Below are positions 35,452 through 44,308 of a DNA stretch of 64,000 bases, in pieces. Source of the stretch: Streptomyces sp. BK239 (GTDB lineage: Bacteria; Actinomycetota; Actinomycetes; Streptomycetales; Streptomycetaceae); the NCBI RefSeq assembly GCF_004217285.1, contig NZ_SHKS01000002.1, positions 806,001-870,000 of the forward strand. Reading direction: 5' to 3'. Under the pieces are notes generated by a model. That model searched no databases. It was not told the DNA's origin and was given only the letters and a program-made list of their open reading frames with translations. Numbering within the stretch: the first letter of the stretch is position 1; each line of letters opens with the position of its first letter. Position numbers and translations under genes: made by a program.

Positions 35452-35615
35452 GCCGCCTCCCTGTACAGGCAAAAACGCCCTGAAATGCCACGATGTTCCC
35501 GTGGCACGGTGTTGTGTCTGTGATGTCGCGGGCGCCCTCGCCTGTCGCCCGTGACACGTCTTCGTCCGCCGCCGCCCGGCCGGCCCGGGGTGTCCGCCCG
35601 GTTCCGGCCCGTCGG

Positions 35616-36182
35616 TCAGTCGGCGGCGTGCGCGGGCTCGGGGACCTGGACGGTCCCTCCGGGTCCCGCGTCGTCTTCCCGGCTCCCCGTGACAGCGCCC
35701 TTGTCGTCCGCACGGTCGTCGTCGTCCGCGGCGGCGCGCCCCGTCTGCCTGAGTTCCGTGATCGCGGTCTCGAAGTCCTCGAGCGAGTCGAAGGCCCGGT
35801 AGACCGAGGCGAACCGCAGATAGGCGACGAGATCGAGTTCCTGCAGCGGACCGAGTATGGCCAGGCCCACGTCGTGGGTGGTCAGCTCGGCGCTTCCGGT
35901 GGCCCGCACCGCCTCCTCGACCCGCTGCCCGAGCTGGGCGAGCGCGTCCTCGGTGACCGGCCGTCCCTGGCATGCCTTGCGGACGCCGTTGATGACCTTG
36001 GTGCGGCTGAACGGCTCGGTGACTCCGGACCGCTTGACCACCATGAGCGAACACGTCTCCACGGTCGTGAAACGACGGGAGCAGTCCGGGCACTGGCGGC
36101 GCCTGCGGATCGACGTGCCGTCGTCGGTCGTACGACTGTCGACGACGCGGCTGTCGGGGTGCCTGCAGAAGGGGCAGTGCAT
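35616..36182 (-). CDS. nrdR: Transcriptional repressor NrdR
   Basis: The 188-residue repressor starts with a zinc ribbon ([19 protein letters not shown]...[17 protein letters not shown]). An ATP-cone domain (about 50-140, [29 protein letters not shown]) follows, and the C-terminal tail is acidic. NrdR senses ATP and dATP and represses ribonucleotide reductase genes by binding paired 16-bp boxes. Two such boxes lie 31 bases apart upstream. The tail after residue 150 is longer than in most NrdR proteins and low in complexity. Confidence 0.95.
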   Translation of the reverse strand: MHCPFCRHPDSRVVDSRTTDDGTSIRRRRQCPDCSRRFTTVETCSLMVVKRSGVTEPFSRTKVINGVRKACQGRPVTEDALAQLGQRVEEAVRATGSAELTTHDVGLAILGPLQELDLVAYLRFASVYRAFDSLEDFETAITELRQTGRAAADDDDRADDKGAVTGSREDDAGPGGTVQVPEPAHAAD

Positions 36183-36290
36183 GGAACTCCAACCCTCCTC
36201 ACAGCAGACTCAATAGCCTCGCCGGGCCTCAGGAGCCCCGCGAAGCAGCTCCAGCATAGGCGATCCGCGACCATCCGAAGACCCGGGGGA

Positions 36291-36337
36291 CCACAACACT
36301 TGGGCTGCTGCCGCAATCCAACCACTACATATGGGGC
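36291..36337. promoter_or_regulatory. Tandem NrdR boxes
   Basis: Two similar 16-base sites, CCACAACACTTGGGCT (36291-36306) and CCACTACATATGGGGC (36322-36337), start 31 bases apart, three helical turns. This spacing is the known NrdR arrangement upstream of nrdRJ in Streptomyces, so the operon is autoregulated by NrdR. Confidence 0.8.
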
Positions 36338-36706
36338 TTGGCCCATACGACCAGGCAGTAGCGCGTGTCGCAGGCACACGGTCTCACCGCACGCGTTCTC
36401 GCTGTCACGCGCAGCACCCGGCGACGCACAGGCACGCGCACGCGTACACGTGCACGCCCGTGTCGCGGGCGCGCTTGCGGGGATAGCGTGAGCGCCACAA
36501 GGGGGAGAGGTGGGACTCTCGGGCAGAGCCAGGCCTGATCCCCGGCCCGAGGAAGGACCGATGGCAGACTGAAGCGACACCCCCGAGGAGATGTCGTCGG
36601 CCCGGCGGTGAAGAGTACAACGGCGAGCGCGCTCAGACCTGCCGGGAAGCACGTCAGCTATACACCCAGACACATGATCAAGTCAGACAGTCCACACTTT
36701 TTCACT

Positions 36707-36720
36707 CGAACGTGTGTTTG
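36707..36720. promoter_or_regulatory. SOS box upstream of lexA
   Basis: CGAAC-GTGT-GTTTG matches the Gram-positive LexA box CGAAC-N4-GTTCG with one mismatch in the second arm and lies about 60 bases before the lexA start, indicating autorepression by LexA. Confidence 0.82.
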
Positions 36721-36780
36721 GCGCAACCTTTCGAAAGCAACTACCGTTGTCCAGCAGGGAGACAACCGAGAGGGGCCGAC

Positions 36781-37560
36781 GTGACCACCACCGCAGACAG
36801 TGCCACCATCACTGCCCAGGACCGCTCCCAGGGCCGAATCGATCCGGTGCACGCGATGAACGAAGCCACGAATCCCGAGGGGCACAAGCGCTCCCTGCCG
36901 GGCCGACCTCCAGGCATCCGGGCGGACAGCTCGGGGCTCACCGACCGGCAGCGCCGGGTGATCGAGGTCATCAGGGATTCCGTGCAGCGGCGCGGATACC
37001 CGCCGTCCATGCGGGAGATCGGCCAGGCGGTCGGACTGTCCAGCACGTCGTCGGTCGCACACCAGCTGATGGCGCTGGAGCGCAAGGGTTTCCTGCGCCG
37101 CGACCCGCACCGCCCCCGCGCGTACGAGGTGCGCGGCTCGGACCAGGCGGCCTCCGTCCAGCCCACCGACACCGCAGGCAAGCCGGCCGCTTCCTACGTC
37201 CCGCTGGTCGGACGGATCGCGGCCGGCGGCCCGATCCTCGCCGAGGAGTCCGTCGAGGACGTCTTCCCGCTGCCCCGGCAGCTCGTCGGCGACGGTGAGC
37301 TCTTCGTCCTGAAGGTCGTGGGCGACTCCATGATCGAGGCCGCGATCTGCGACGGCGACTGGGTCACCGTCCGCCGCCAGCCGGTCGCGGAGAACGGTGA
37401 CATCGTGGCCGCCATGCTCGACGGCGAGGCGACCGTCAAACGCTTCAAGCGCGAGGACGGCCATGTGTGGCTGCTCCCGCACAACGCGTCCTACGAGCCC
37501 ATCCCCGGCGACGACGCGACCATCCTCGGCAAGGTGGTGGCCGTACTGCGCCGCGTCTGA
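36781..37560 (+). CDS. lexA: SOS response repressor LexA
   Basis: The 259-residue repressor has an N-terminal winged helix (about 50-120, [44 protein letters not shown]). It has a C-terminal self-cleaving domain with the A148-G149 scissile bond (RIAAGGPI), serine S183 (GDSMIEAAI) and lysine K220 (EATVKRF). RecA-bound DNA triggers self-cleavage and derepression of DNA repair genes. The N terminus has about 40 extra residues, usual in Streptomyces. GTG 36781 is preceded by GAGAGGGG. An SOS box lies upstream, and dinG is convergent across a strong terminator. Confidence 0.95.
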   Translation: MTTTADSATITAQDRSQGRIDPVHAMNEATNPEGHKRSLPGRPPGIRADSSGLTDRQRRVIEVIRDSVQRRGYPPSMREIGQAVGLSSTSSVAHQLMALERKGFLRRDPHRPRAYEVRGSDQAASVQPTDTAGKPAASYVPLVGRIAAGGPILAEESVEDVFPLPRQLVGDGELFVLKVVGDSMIEAAICDGDWVTVRRQPVAENGDIVAAMLDGEATVKRFKREDGHVWLLPHNASYEPIPGDDATILGKVVAVLRRV

Positions 37561-37600
37561 GACGGCGGCGGACGGACCTCCTCGATCCGCCTCCCTGACT

Positions 37601-37634
37601 GGGCCCCGGAATCCCTGCGCCGATTCCGGGGCCC
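37601..37634. terminator. Bidirectional terminator between lexA and dinG
   Basis: A perfect 13-bp stem (37601-37613 with 37622-37634) with an 8-base loop lies about 40 bases after the lexA stop and about 80 bases from the dinG stop. Confidence 0.82.
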
Positions 37635-37713
37635 TGTGCCGTTCGGGGACCCGTCCCCTGTCACCCCACGCCGTCAGCCGGGTCTCGCTCTGTTCGGGGC
37701 AGGTCGAACGCCG

Positions 37714-39687
37714 TCAGGCCTCAGCCACCTTCGCCGCCGCGTCGATGGCGGCGAGCGACTTGCGAACCTGGTTGCGGTCCGTCGTGTACCAGAAGTCGGG
37801 CATGGACGCTTTCAGATAACTGCCGTAGCGGGCCGTCGCCAGCCGCTGATCCAGCACGGCCACCACACCACGGTCCGCCGACGCGCGCACCAGCCGCCCC
37901 GCGCCCTGAGCCATGAGCAGCGCGGCATGCGTCGCCGCGACGGCCATGAAGCCATTGCCGCCCGCGTCCTCGACCGCCTTCTGGCGGGCGCTCATCAAGG
38001 GGTCGTCCGGACGCGGGAACGGGATCTTGTCCATCACCACCAGCTGACAGCTGGGACCCGGCACGTCCACTCCCTGCCAGAGGGACAGCGTCCCGAACAG
38101 ACACGTCCTCGGGTCGGCCGCGAAGTTCTTGATCAGCTCACCGAGGGTCTCCTCGCCCTGGAGCAGGATCGGGAACTCGGGGATGCGCGTGCGCAGTTCC
38201 TCGGCCGCCAGTTGAGCGGCCCGCATGGAGGAGAACAGCCCCAGGGTGCGCCCGCCGGCCGCCTGGATCAGCTCCGTCAGTTCGTCCAGCATGTCCCCGC
38301 GGTCTCCGTCCCGCGCGGGGCGCGCCAGGTGCTTGGCGACGTACAGGATGCCCTGCTTGCGGTAGTCGAAGGGCGAGCCCACGTCGATGCCCTTCCACGG
38401 CGGCACGTCCTCGCCTTCCGTGCCCTCCGGCGCCAGGCCCAGGGAGGCGCCCACACCGTTGAAGTCGCCGCCGAGCTTCAGTGTCGCGGAGGCCAGGACG
38501 ACGGAGCGATCCGCGAAGAGCTTCTCCCTCAAAAGGCCCGACACGGACATCGGGGCGACGCGCAGAGAGGCCCCGAAGCGGTCGTGCCGCTCGTACCAGA
38601 CGACGTCGTACTCGGAGCCGTTCACGATGCGCTCCGCCACGTCATGCACGCTCTCCACGGAGGCGAGCGCCTGCTTGCGGACCGCGTCCTCGTCCTGGAC
38701 GGACTTGTCACGGGTCGCGCCGATCGCGGAGATGACGGTGCGCGCGGCGTCGCGCAGCGCCATGAGCGCGTAGCCGAGATCCTCCGGGATCTCCTCCAGG
38801 CGGCCCGGCAGCGCCAGCTCCATCAACCGCTCGAAGCCCTCGGCCGCCGTCTGGAGCTGGTCGGCGGCCTTCTCGTCGGCCAGCTTCGCCGCCCGGCGCA
38901 CCGCCCGGTTGACCTGGCCCGGCGTCAGCTCGCCGGTGGCCACTCCGGTGACCCGCGAGACCAGCTCGTGCGCCTCGTCGACGATCAGCACCTCGTGCTG
39001 CGGGAGGACCGGGGCGCCCTCGATGGCGTCGATCGCCAGCAGGGCGTGGTTGGTGACGACGACCTCGGACAGCTTGGCCCGCTCACGGGCCATCTCCGCG
39101 AAGCACTCGGCGCCGTAGGCGCACTTCGAGGCGCCCAGGCACTCCCGGGAGGACACCGACACCTGGCTCCAGGCGCGGTCGGAGACGCCCGGCGTCAGGT
39201 CGTCGCGGTCTCCGTCCTCCGTCTCGTCCGCCCAGTCGCGCAGCCGCAGCAGGTCCTGGCCCAGCTTGCTGGTGGGGGCGGCTGCCTCGAACTGGTCGAA
39301 GAGTCCCTCGTCCTCGTCCTGGGGCATGCCTTCGTGCAGGCGGTGCAGGCACAGATAGTTCGAGCGGCCCTTGAGCATCGCGAACTCCGGGCGGCGGCGC
39401 AGCAGCGGATGCAGCGCGTCGACCGTGCGCGGCAGGTCCCGCTCCACGAGCTGGCGCTGCAGAGCCAGAGTCGCGGTGGCCACGACGACACGCTCCCCGT
39501 GGGCGAGGGCGGGCACGAGGTACCCCAGGGACTTGCCGGTGCCGGTGCCGGCCTGCACCAGCAGGTGGGTGCCGTCGTCGATCGCCTCCGCGACGGCTTC
39601 GGCCATGGTCACCTGGCCTGGGCGCTCCGTGCCGCCGACGGCGGCGACGGCGGCATGCAGGAGTTCGGGGAGTGAGGGCTTCGTCAT
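37714..39687 (-). CDS. dinG: DinG-family ATP-dependent DNA helicase
   Basis: The 657-residue XPD-like helicase has Walker A QAGTGTGKSLGYLVPAL near residue 45 and a DEAH box LIVDEAHEL near 230. Four cysteines for a 4Fe-4S cluster sit in NYLC and ECLGASKCAYGAEC between them (about 110-190), and VIDKIPFPRPDDPL with a QGAGRLVR-type motif VI lies near the end. DinG enzymes unwind DNA 5' to 3' and act on D-loops, R-loops and G-quadruplexes in known bacteria. A LexA-like box lies about 30 bases upstream, consistent with SOS induction. The start ATG 39687 lies just after GC-rich sequence without a strong ribosome site. Confidence 0.9.
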   Translation of the reverse strand: MTKPSLPELLHAAVAAVGGTERPGQVTMAEAVAEAIDDGTHLLVQAGTGTGKSLGYLVPALAHGERVVVATATLALQRQLVERDLPRTVDALHPLLRRRPEFAMLKGRSNYLCLHRLHEGMPQDEDEGLFDQFEAAAPTSKLGQDLLRLRDWADETEDGDRDDLTPGVSDRAWSQVSVSSRECLGASKCAYGAECFAEMARERAKLSEVVVTNHALLAIDAIEGAPVLPQHEVLIVDEAHELVSRVTGVATGELTPGQVNRAVRRAAKLADEKAADQLQTAAEGFERLMELALPGRLEEIPEDLGYALMALRDAARTVISAIGATRDKSVQDEDAVRKQALASVESVHDVAERIVNGSEYDVVWYERHDRFGASLRVAPMSVSGLLREKLFADRSVVLASATLKLGGDFNGVGASLGLAPEGTEGEDVPPWKGIDVGSPFDYRKQGILYVAKHLARPARDGDRGDMLDELTELIQAAGGRTLGLFSSMRAAQLAAEELRTRIPEFPILLQGEETLGELIKNFAADPRTCLFGTLSLWQGVDVPGPSCQLVVMDKIPFPRPDDPLMSARQKAVEDAGGNGFMAVAATHAALLMAQGAGRLVRASADRGVVAVLDQRLATARYGSYLKASMPDFWYTTDRNQVRKSLAAIDAAAKVAEA

Positions 39688-39716
39688 AGCGCGACCACCC
39701 TACGGCGCGGCACTGA

Positions 39717-39730
39717 CAAACGTGTGGTCG
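39717..39730. promoter_or_regulatory. LexA-like box upstream of dinG
   Basis: On the minus strand the sequence CGACC-ACAC-GTTTG resembles the lexA box CGAAC-N4-GTTTG with one mismatch in the first arm. It lies 30 to 43 bases upstream of dinG, a suitable place for LexA repression. Confidence 0.55.
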
Positions 39731-39785
39731 CGCAGGTGGACGGAGGTGCGGACGGGGACGGAATCAAGGTCGGGCGCTTCCCGGA

Positions 39786-39911
39786 TCGAGGGGACGGAGG
39801 AGGAAGGAGACAGAGGGGAGCGGGGGGAGGGAGAAAGGGAGGGAATGGGTCGAAGGGGCGGGCCGAGGGGAGATGGGAGGCCCGAAACGCTCGCTCGAGC
39901 CGCCCGAAAAA
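39786..39911 (+). other. Purine-rich, G-run tract with possible G-quadruplex
   Basis: The plus strand is nearly all purine from about 39786 to 39852. It contains G runs of 4, 6, 3, 3, 3 and 3 bases separated by short spacers at 39815-39849. This fits the G-quadruplex pattern. An unusual run of 8 A residues (39904-39911) follows. The region has no gene and lies upstream of dinG and downstream of the siderophore-type operon. Confidence 0.6.
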
Positions 39912-39980
39912 AAAGTTGCGGGACATCGGGCCACCGGGAACCCGGCAGCGCACCGGACCGTTCCACCTGTGACGATACAA

Positions 39981-40580
39981 TCACTCAGCGTCACACATAG
40001 AGGAGGGCGGCCGGTCTCTGATCATGAGGGCCGCCCGTTTGTCGGGGAGGTCGATCTCGGTGGAGAAGCGGAAGCCGGCGTCGAGGAAGGCGGCGATGGA
40101 GGGGATGTTGCGGAGGTCCGGTTCGGCGATGACACGTGCGCAGGCGGGCCGCCTGTCCAGTACGAGGCCGACGACGGCCCTGAGCAGACGGCCACCGAGG
40201 CCCCGCCCGCGGTCGGCGGCGCCCCCGATGAGGAGGTGGACGCCGGTGTCGTGCGGCCGGGCGCGGTAGTGCATGGACAAGGGGTCGAGGTCTGCCCTGT
40301 AGATCTCCCAGTAGCTCATCGGTGTGCCGTCCAGTACGCCGAGACAGGGGACGCTGTGCCCGTGGCCGGCCGACTGGCGGCGCAGGTGGGCCTCGGTCAC
40401 GGACTCGGGCCCGGCCAGTTCCCAGAAAGCGGCGACCGCGGGGTCGTTCATCCACGCGGAGATGAGGGCTAGGTCGCGCTCGGGGTGTACGGGTACGAGG
40501 CGGAAGTCACCGGCGGGGGTGACGGCAGGCCCCCAGTCGCCGATGCGGTCGAGCGGGTCCGACACGTCGAGGCGGGACAT
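39981..40580 (-). CDS. GNAT acyltransferase of siderophore type (AlcB/IucB-like)
   Basis: The 199-residue protein is an AlcB-like N-acyltransferase. It has the family sequence WMNDPAVAAFWELAGP near residue 42, MSYWEIYRADLDPL near 88, HLLIGGAADRGRGLGG (acyl-CoA binding) near 115 and RVIAEPDLRNIPSIAAFLDAGF near 148. Such enzymes acylate hydroxylamines in hydroxamate siderophore assembly. It is the last gene of a three-gene operon with an NIS synthetase and an aminotransferase homologue. No amine N-hydroxylase or decarboxylase is in the window, so the acceptor is unclear. Confidence 0.85.
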   Translation of the reverse strand: MSRLDVSDPLDRIGDWGPAVTPAGDFRLVPVHPERDLALISAWMNDPAVAAFWELAGPESVTEAHLRRQSAGHGHSVPCLGVLDGTPMSYWEIYRADLDPLSMHYRARPHDTGVHLLIGGAADRGRGLGGRLLRAVVGLVLDRRPACARVIAEPDLRNIPSIAAFLDAGFRFSTEIDLPDKRAALMIRDRPPSSMCDAE

Positions 40581-40634
40581 CGCGCGGCTCCTCTCGTCAG
40601 CGGGTGTCGGCAGGTGCGTTCGACAGGGGTGTGT

Positions 40635-42596
40635 TCATACGTGCAGGGGGTTGGCGATGGTGACGTACACGGACTGGGTGTCGACCGGGCCGACGAGCTC
40701 GTCGAGACCGTGCAGCCGGGTCAGCAGATTGGCCTTGCAGCGCAGGACGGGTGAGTCGAGCAGAAGGCCGGGCAACGAGCTGCGCATGCGGCCGGGGCCG
40801 CACGCCGCGCCGGTGAGGAAGTGGCGGAAGGCGGCGAGCAGCAGGCGTTCGTCGGCGAGCCGCTGGGAGCCGAACGCGCCGATGAGACCGAAGACGTTGT
40901 TGATCGCGAGGTAGTAGGCGAAGCGCTCGTCGGTGACCTCGTCGGAGACGAAGGTGTCGCTCGCCGCGCCGATGCCCGGCAGCCGGTGCTCCAGGTCCCC
41001 GTGGTGGGACGCGCGGAAGTAGTAGCCCTGATTGTCGCGGTACCGGCCGCCTCTCGGCCAGCCGTCGCGGTCGAGCAGAACCAGCGTGTTCTGCTGGTGC
41101 GCCTCCAGGGCGATGCCCGCCTCCCCGTCCAGCCAGAGCACGGGGCGGACGACGTGCTCCAGGTACCTCAGGAACCATTCGACGGCGACGGCTGGGCGCT
41201 GACGAGCGGTACTGCCGGTGAGACGTGCGATGAGTTCGGCGAGTCGGGAAGGAGGGAGGTCGCGCTCCCGGTCGGCGCCCTGTCCGACATTCGGCCGATG
41301 GGCGACGAGACCGGCGACGCATGCAACGTCGTCGCCGGGGCTGAACGGGTTGTGCCGGATCACCGCGTCGAGTCCGGTCACCGGGAGACCGTCCGACCCG
41401 TCCACGGCGATCCAGGCCGGGTCGCGGACGATGTCGAAGCCCGGGTGCGCCGTTTGCCACTGCCGACTAAGGCCGGCACGCAGGAGCCGGTGCACCTCGA
41501 CACCTCGGTGGAGTTCCTTGCGGAGGTTGTGGCGAAGGGAGTTGGTGATGCGCAGCCCCAGCGACAGTTTGAGCATGGCCGGGGCGTCGGAGCTGTGGAC
41601 GGTGCGCACGGAGGAGGTGGGTTGCCAGGGCGAGCCGTGGGCGCCGAGGTCACGAAGGAGTCCGGAGTCGAGCAGGGCGGCGACCTCCGGCCGGTGACGG
41701 ACCTCGCGCGCCTGCCAGGGGTGCAATGGCAGGGCGGTGTGGCCGGCGGGCAGCGCGAGCCCGGCGCCGGCGAGCCGGAGGGTCAGCCGGTCGGCGCTGA
41801 CGGGACGTCCGCGCTCGGTCCAGGCGGAGTCGGTGGCGAGGACGGAGGGGGCGACGGCGAACCAGTGCAGGGCGAAGGAACCGTGCGATTCGGGTGAGTA
41901 CAGGAGCGCTTCGGCGTCGGAGAGGCCTTCTCGGCTCTTGGGTGTCGGGTGGAGGGGGTGTCCGAGCAGCAGCGCCTGCTCGGCGGAGAGGAACAGGTGG
42001 GGCGGGTCGGCGGGGCGTTCCCTGCGCGCGGTGACGAACGCCTCGGTGCGGCGTACGGAGTCGGCGACCCGGGAGACGAGGTCGACGGCGTCGCGGGGCG
42101 TGCCCGCCGTCGGGGCCTCGCGGGTCAGCAGGGCTGCGAGGGTGACGGCGTCGACGGGCGGGGCCGGTTCCGGAGCGGCGGCCAGGTGAGGGGGGCCGAA
42201 GCGGTGCCAGCCGGTGGGTGACCAGTAGCGAACGGGGACGAGCAGCGCGGTGCCGGAGGCGGGCAGCGGAACACGCAGCACTCCGTCGACGGGGGCGGAC
42301 AGGCCCTTCTCGCGGACCCAGCAGCGCAGCAGGTTCTCGGCGGCGGCCGCCTGGGCCGCGGTGTGCGGGTCGGGATGGTCCAGGAGGTCGGCGGCGGCCT
42401 GGGGCGACGGTTCGTGCAGGGCGGCGAGTGCCTGCTGGTGCGGGACGAGTCCCTGCTGGTGGGGGGCGAGTCCCTGCTGGTGAGGGATGCGGACGGGTTC
42501 GGACGAGGGTGACGGAGCGAAGGAGGTTGACGTCTGTGTGGCGGAACTGGTGGAGGTCAGCGCCGGCGAAATGGCGTGCTGTGGGGGCGTGTGCAA
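40635..42596 (-). CDS. IucA/IucC-type NIS siderophore synthetase
   Basis: The protein of about 653 residues is an NRPS-independent siderophore synthetase, which condenses citrate or a dicarboxylate with an amine or alcohol using ATP. The conserved core includes LPLHPWQAREV, SSVRTVHSSDAPAMLKLSLGLRITNSLR, the substrate region HQQNTLVLLDRDGWPRGGRYRDNQGYYFR and a C-terminal FhuF-like part with CGPGRM. The first 75 residues are low in complexity and include three heptapeptide repeats PHQQGLV. TTG 42596 has GAGGAG 6 bases upstream and is the best start. It lies between the aminotransferase homologue and the acyltransferase on the same strand. Confidence 0.88.
   Translation of the reverse strand: MHTPPQHAISPALTSTSSATQTSTSFAPSPSSEPVRIPHQQGLAPHQQGLVPHQQALAALHEPSPQAAADLLDHPDPHTAAQAAAAENLLRCWVREKGLSAPVDGVLRVPLPASGTALLVPVRYWSPTGWHRFGPPHLAAAPEPAPPVDAVTLAALLTREAPTAGTPRDAVDLVSRVADSVRRTEAFVTARRERPADPPHLFLSAEQALLLGHPLHPTPKSREGLSDAEALLYSPESHGSFALHWFAVAPSVLATDSAWTERGRPVSADRLTLRLAGAGLALPAGHTALPLHPWQAREVRHRPEVAALLDSGLLRDLGAHGSPWQPTSSVRTVHSSDAPAMLKLSLGLRITNSLRHNLRKELHRGVEVHRLLRAGLSRQWQTAHPGFDIVRDPAWIAVDGSDGLPVTGLDAVIRHNPFSPGDDVACVAGLVAHRPNVGQGADRERDLPPSRLAELIARLTGSTARQRPAVAVEWFLRYLEHVVRPVLWLDGEAGIALEAHQQNTLVLLDRDGWPRGGRYRDNQGYYFRASHHGDLEHRLPGIGAASDTFVSDEVTDERFAYYLAINNVFGLIGAFGSQRLADERLLLAAFRHFLTGAACGPGRMRSSLPGLLLDSPVLRCKANLLTRLHGLDELVGPVDTQSVYVTIANPLHV
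42425..42487 (-). repeat. 21-bp tandem repeat, three copies
   Basis: Three units of 21 bases differ at a few positions and encode three PHQQ-containing heptapeptides in the N-terminal part of the NIS synthetase. The reading frame is kept, so copy number may vary between strains without breaking the gene. Confidence 0.9.
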
Positions 42597-42667
42597 GGTC
42601 GCTCCTCGTCGAGTGGGGGGTGAGGCCGATGGTTCACGCGGGTCGGTGGGGACCGCCCGGGGCGTGC

Positions 42668-44308
42668 CTAGGCAAGCGCGCGGGCGACCGCCTCCAGCGC
42701 GTCCGCGAGCCGGTCGAGCAGGGCGTCCACCTGCTCGTCGGTGATCGTCAGGGGCGGGAGCAGGCGGACGACGCCGGAGTTACCTGGGCAGCGGTCGACG
42801 ATCAGTCCGCGTTCGAGGCACTCGTGCTGGACGGCGACGGCCAGTTCGGAGGCGGTGGCGTGAGGACGGCCGACGGAATCGGCCAGGGGCCTCGGTCTGA
42901 CGGATTCCGGCAGGGCCCTCGACGCGTGCGCCGGCGGGCCGAGGTCCGGCATCGAACCGCCGATCAGCTCACTGGCCCCACCGAACCCGCTCGCATCCCC
43001 GCCGGCCCGGCCGCCCGACCGTCGTGTGCTCCGATCCCCGGGGCCCACTGGAGCTGCCATCTCGACGCCGATCACGAGCCCTCGGCCGCGCACCTCGCCC
43101 ACGCAAGGGAAGCGCCGGGCGAGCGCGCGCAGTTGGTCCAGCATGCGGGCGCCCAGGACGGCCGCGCGGCCCGCGAGGCCATGGGTGCGGACGTAGGCGA
43201 GGGTGGCCGTGCCGGCGGCCATGGCGAGTTGGTTGCCACGGAAGGTGCTCAAGTGGACGCCGGGTTCGCAGACGTCGAGGTCCTCGTGGTGGACGATGAC
43301 CGACAGGGGCAGGCTGCCGCCGATGGCCTGGGAAAGGACCATCACGTCGGGGACGATCCCGCTGTGTTCCACCGCCCAGAAGGCGCCGGTCCGCCCGACG
43401 CCCGTCTGGACTTCGTCGGCGAGGAGGGGGACGGACCGGTCGGCCGTGATCTGCCGTACGCGCCGCAGCCAGGCGTCCGGCGCGGGAACGACCCCGGCGT
43501 CACCCTGGACGGCTTCGATGATCACCCCGGCCGGGGGCTGCCGTCCCGGCCCGGAGTCGTCGAGGGCGGACTCGGCCCAGCGGGCGGCGAGTTCGACGCC
43601 GCGTTCGTCTCCGATGCGGAAGGGACAGCGATCGTCCTGCGGGCGGGACGACCGAGGCCCCCCTACGCCGGCGTCGGCATCGAGGGAGCCCGCGCTCAGA
43701 TCGTGGCAGGTGTCCGTGAACCCCAGGATGCGGCTTCGGCCGGTGGCGGTGCGGACGAGTCCGAGGGCGGTGTCGACGGCGTCCGCGCCGGTCGGCCCGC
43801 AGAACCGCACCCGGGCGCGGTCGGCGAGGCCGGGCGGCAGGGTGTGGAGCAGTTCGGTGACGAAGGCGTCCCTGACGGGGGTGGCGAGGTCGGGCGCGTG
43901 CAGGGGCGCGCCGGAGTCGAGGACGTTGCGGATGGCCTTCAGCACGACGGGGTGGTTGTGTCCGAGCGCGAGAGTGCCGCCGGAGAGGCAGTCGAGGTAG
44001 CGGCGGCCGTCCGCGCCCTCGATGGTCAGTCCGCGGGCCCGCACCGGCACGATCGGCAGGGCGCGTGCGTAGGTGCGAGCCGCCGACTCGCGCGGGGGCT
44101 GCCGTCGAAGCACGCCCGAGCCGGCGGGACGCCCGCTCACGCCGGCGAGAGCCTCGCCGCCCACGCCGTCGTCCTCGGGAGCATCGCCCACGCCGGCGTC
44201 CTCGGGAGCATCGCCCACGCCGGTGGAGCGACCTCCGGGTGCCTGCCCCCCAGGCGCAGGCTCGGTCACGGCCACGGCCACGGCTCTCCGTCCTCCCGCC
44301 CCCCGCAT
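42668..44308 (-). CDS. Class III aminotransferase homologue lacking the PLP lysine
   Basis: The reading frame gives up to 546 residues and resembles diaminobutyrate aminotransferases (VLRRQPPRESAARTYARALP, FCGPTGADAVDTALGLVRTATGRSRIL, IIEAVQGDAGVVPAPDAWL, LLADEVQTGVGRTGAFWAVEHSGI). The lysine that binds PLP in the expected LSKAIGGS motif is glutamine here (VLSQAIGGS, Q327 by this numbering, codon CAG). The usual YHG motif is CHD. A low-complexity insert of about 65 residues lies near 420-485. The true start is unclear: 70 or so N-terminal residues are low in complexity, with a 27-bp tandem repeat, and GTG near VSGRPAGSGVLRRQ is an alternative. It may be inactive as a transaminase. Confidence 0.8.
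   Translation of the reverse strand: MRGAGGRRAVAVAVTEPAPGGQAPGGRSTGVGDAPEDAGVGDAPEDDGVGGEALAGVSGRPAGSGVLRRQPPRESAARTYARALPIVPVRARGLTIEGADGRRYLDCLSGGTLALGHNHPVVLKAIRNVLDSGAPLHAPDLATPVRDAFVTELLHTLPPGLADRARVRFCGPTGADAVDTALGLVRTATGRSRILGFTDTCHDLSAGSLDADAGVGGPRSSRPQDDRCPFRIGDERGVELAARWAESALDDSGPGRQPPAGVIIEAVQGDAGVVPAPDAWLRRVRQITADRSVPLLADEVQTGVGRTGAFWAVEHSGIVPDVMVLSQAIGGSLPLSVIVHHEDLDVCEPGVHLSTFRGNQLAMAAGTATLAYVRTHGLAGRAAVLGARMLDQLRALARRFPCVGEVRGRGLVIGVEMAAPVGPGDRSTRRSGGRAGGDASGFGGASELIGGSMPDLGPPAHASRALPESVRPRPLADSVGRPHATASELAVAVQHECLERGLIVDRCPGNSGVVRLLPPLTITDEQVDALLDRLADALEAVARALA
44171..44224 (-). repeat. 27-bp tandem repeat, two copies
   Basis: Two adjacent 27-base units differ at one position. 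They encode a GVGDAPED-type repeat in the questionable N-terminal extension of the aminotransferase homologue. Confidence 0.85.

Larger units (their letters stand above)
36183..36780. other. Divergent regulatory region between nrdR and lexA
   Basis: This 598-base region holds the nrdR promoter with tandem NrdR boxes in its left half and the lexA promoter with an SOS box near its right end. The middle part (about 36340-36690) contains no gene I can support; a run of alternating GC- and CA-rich dinucleotides lies near 36420-36480. Confidence 0.6.

Noticed and set aside
32557..36192. A 1211-codon frame that appears to fuse nrdR-region sequence to nrdJ.
   Set aside because: The part upstream of 35451 is out of frame with nrdR and not protein-like; nrdJ starts at the ATG with GGGAGG at 35451.
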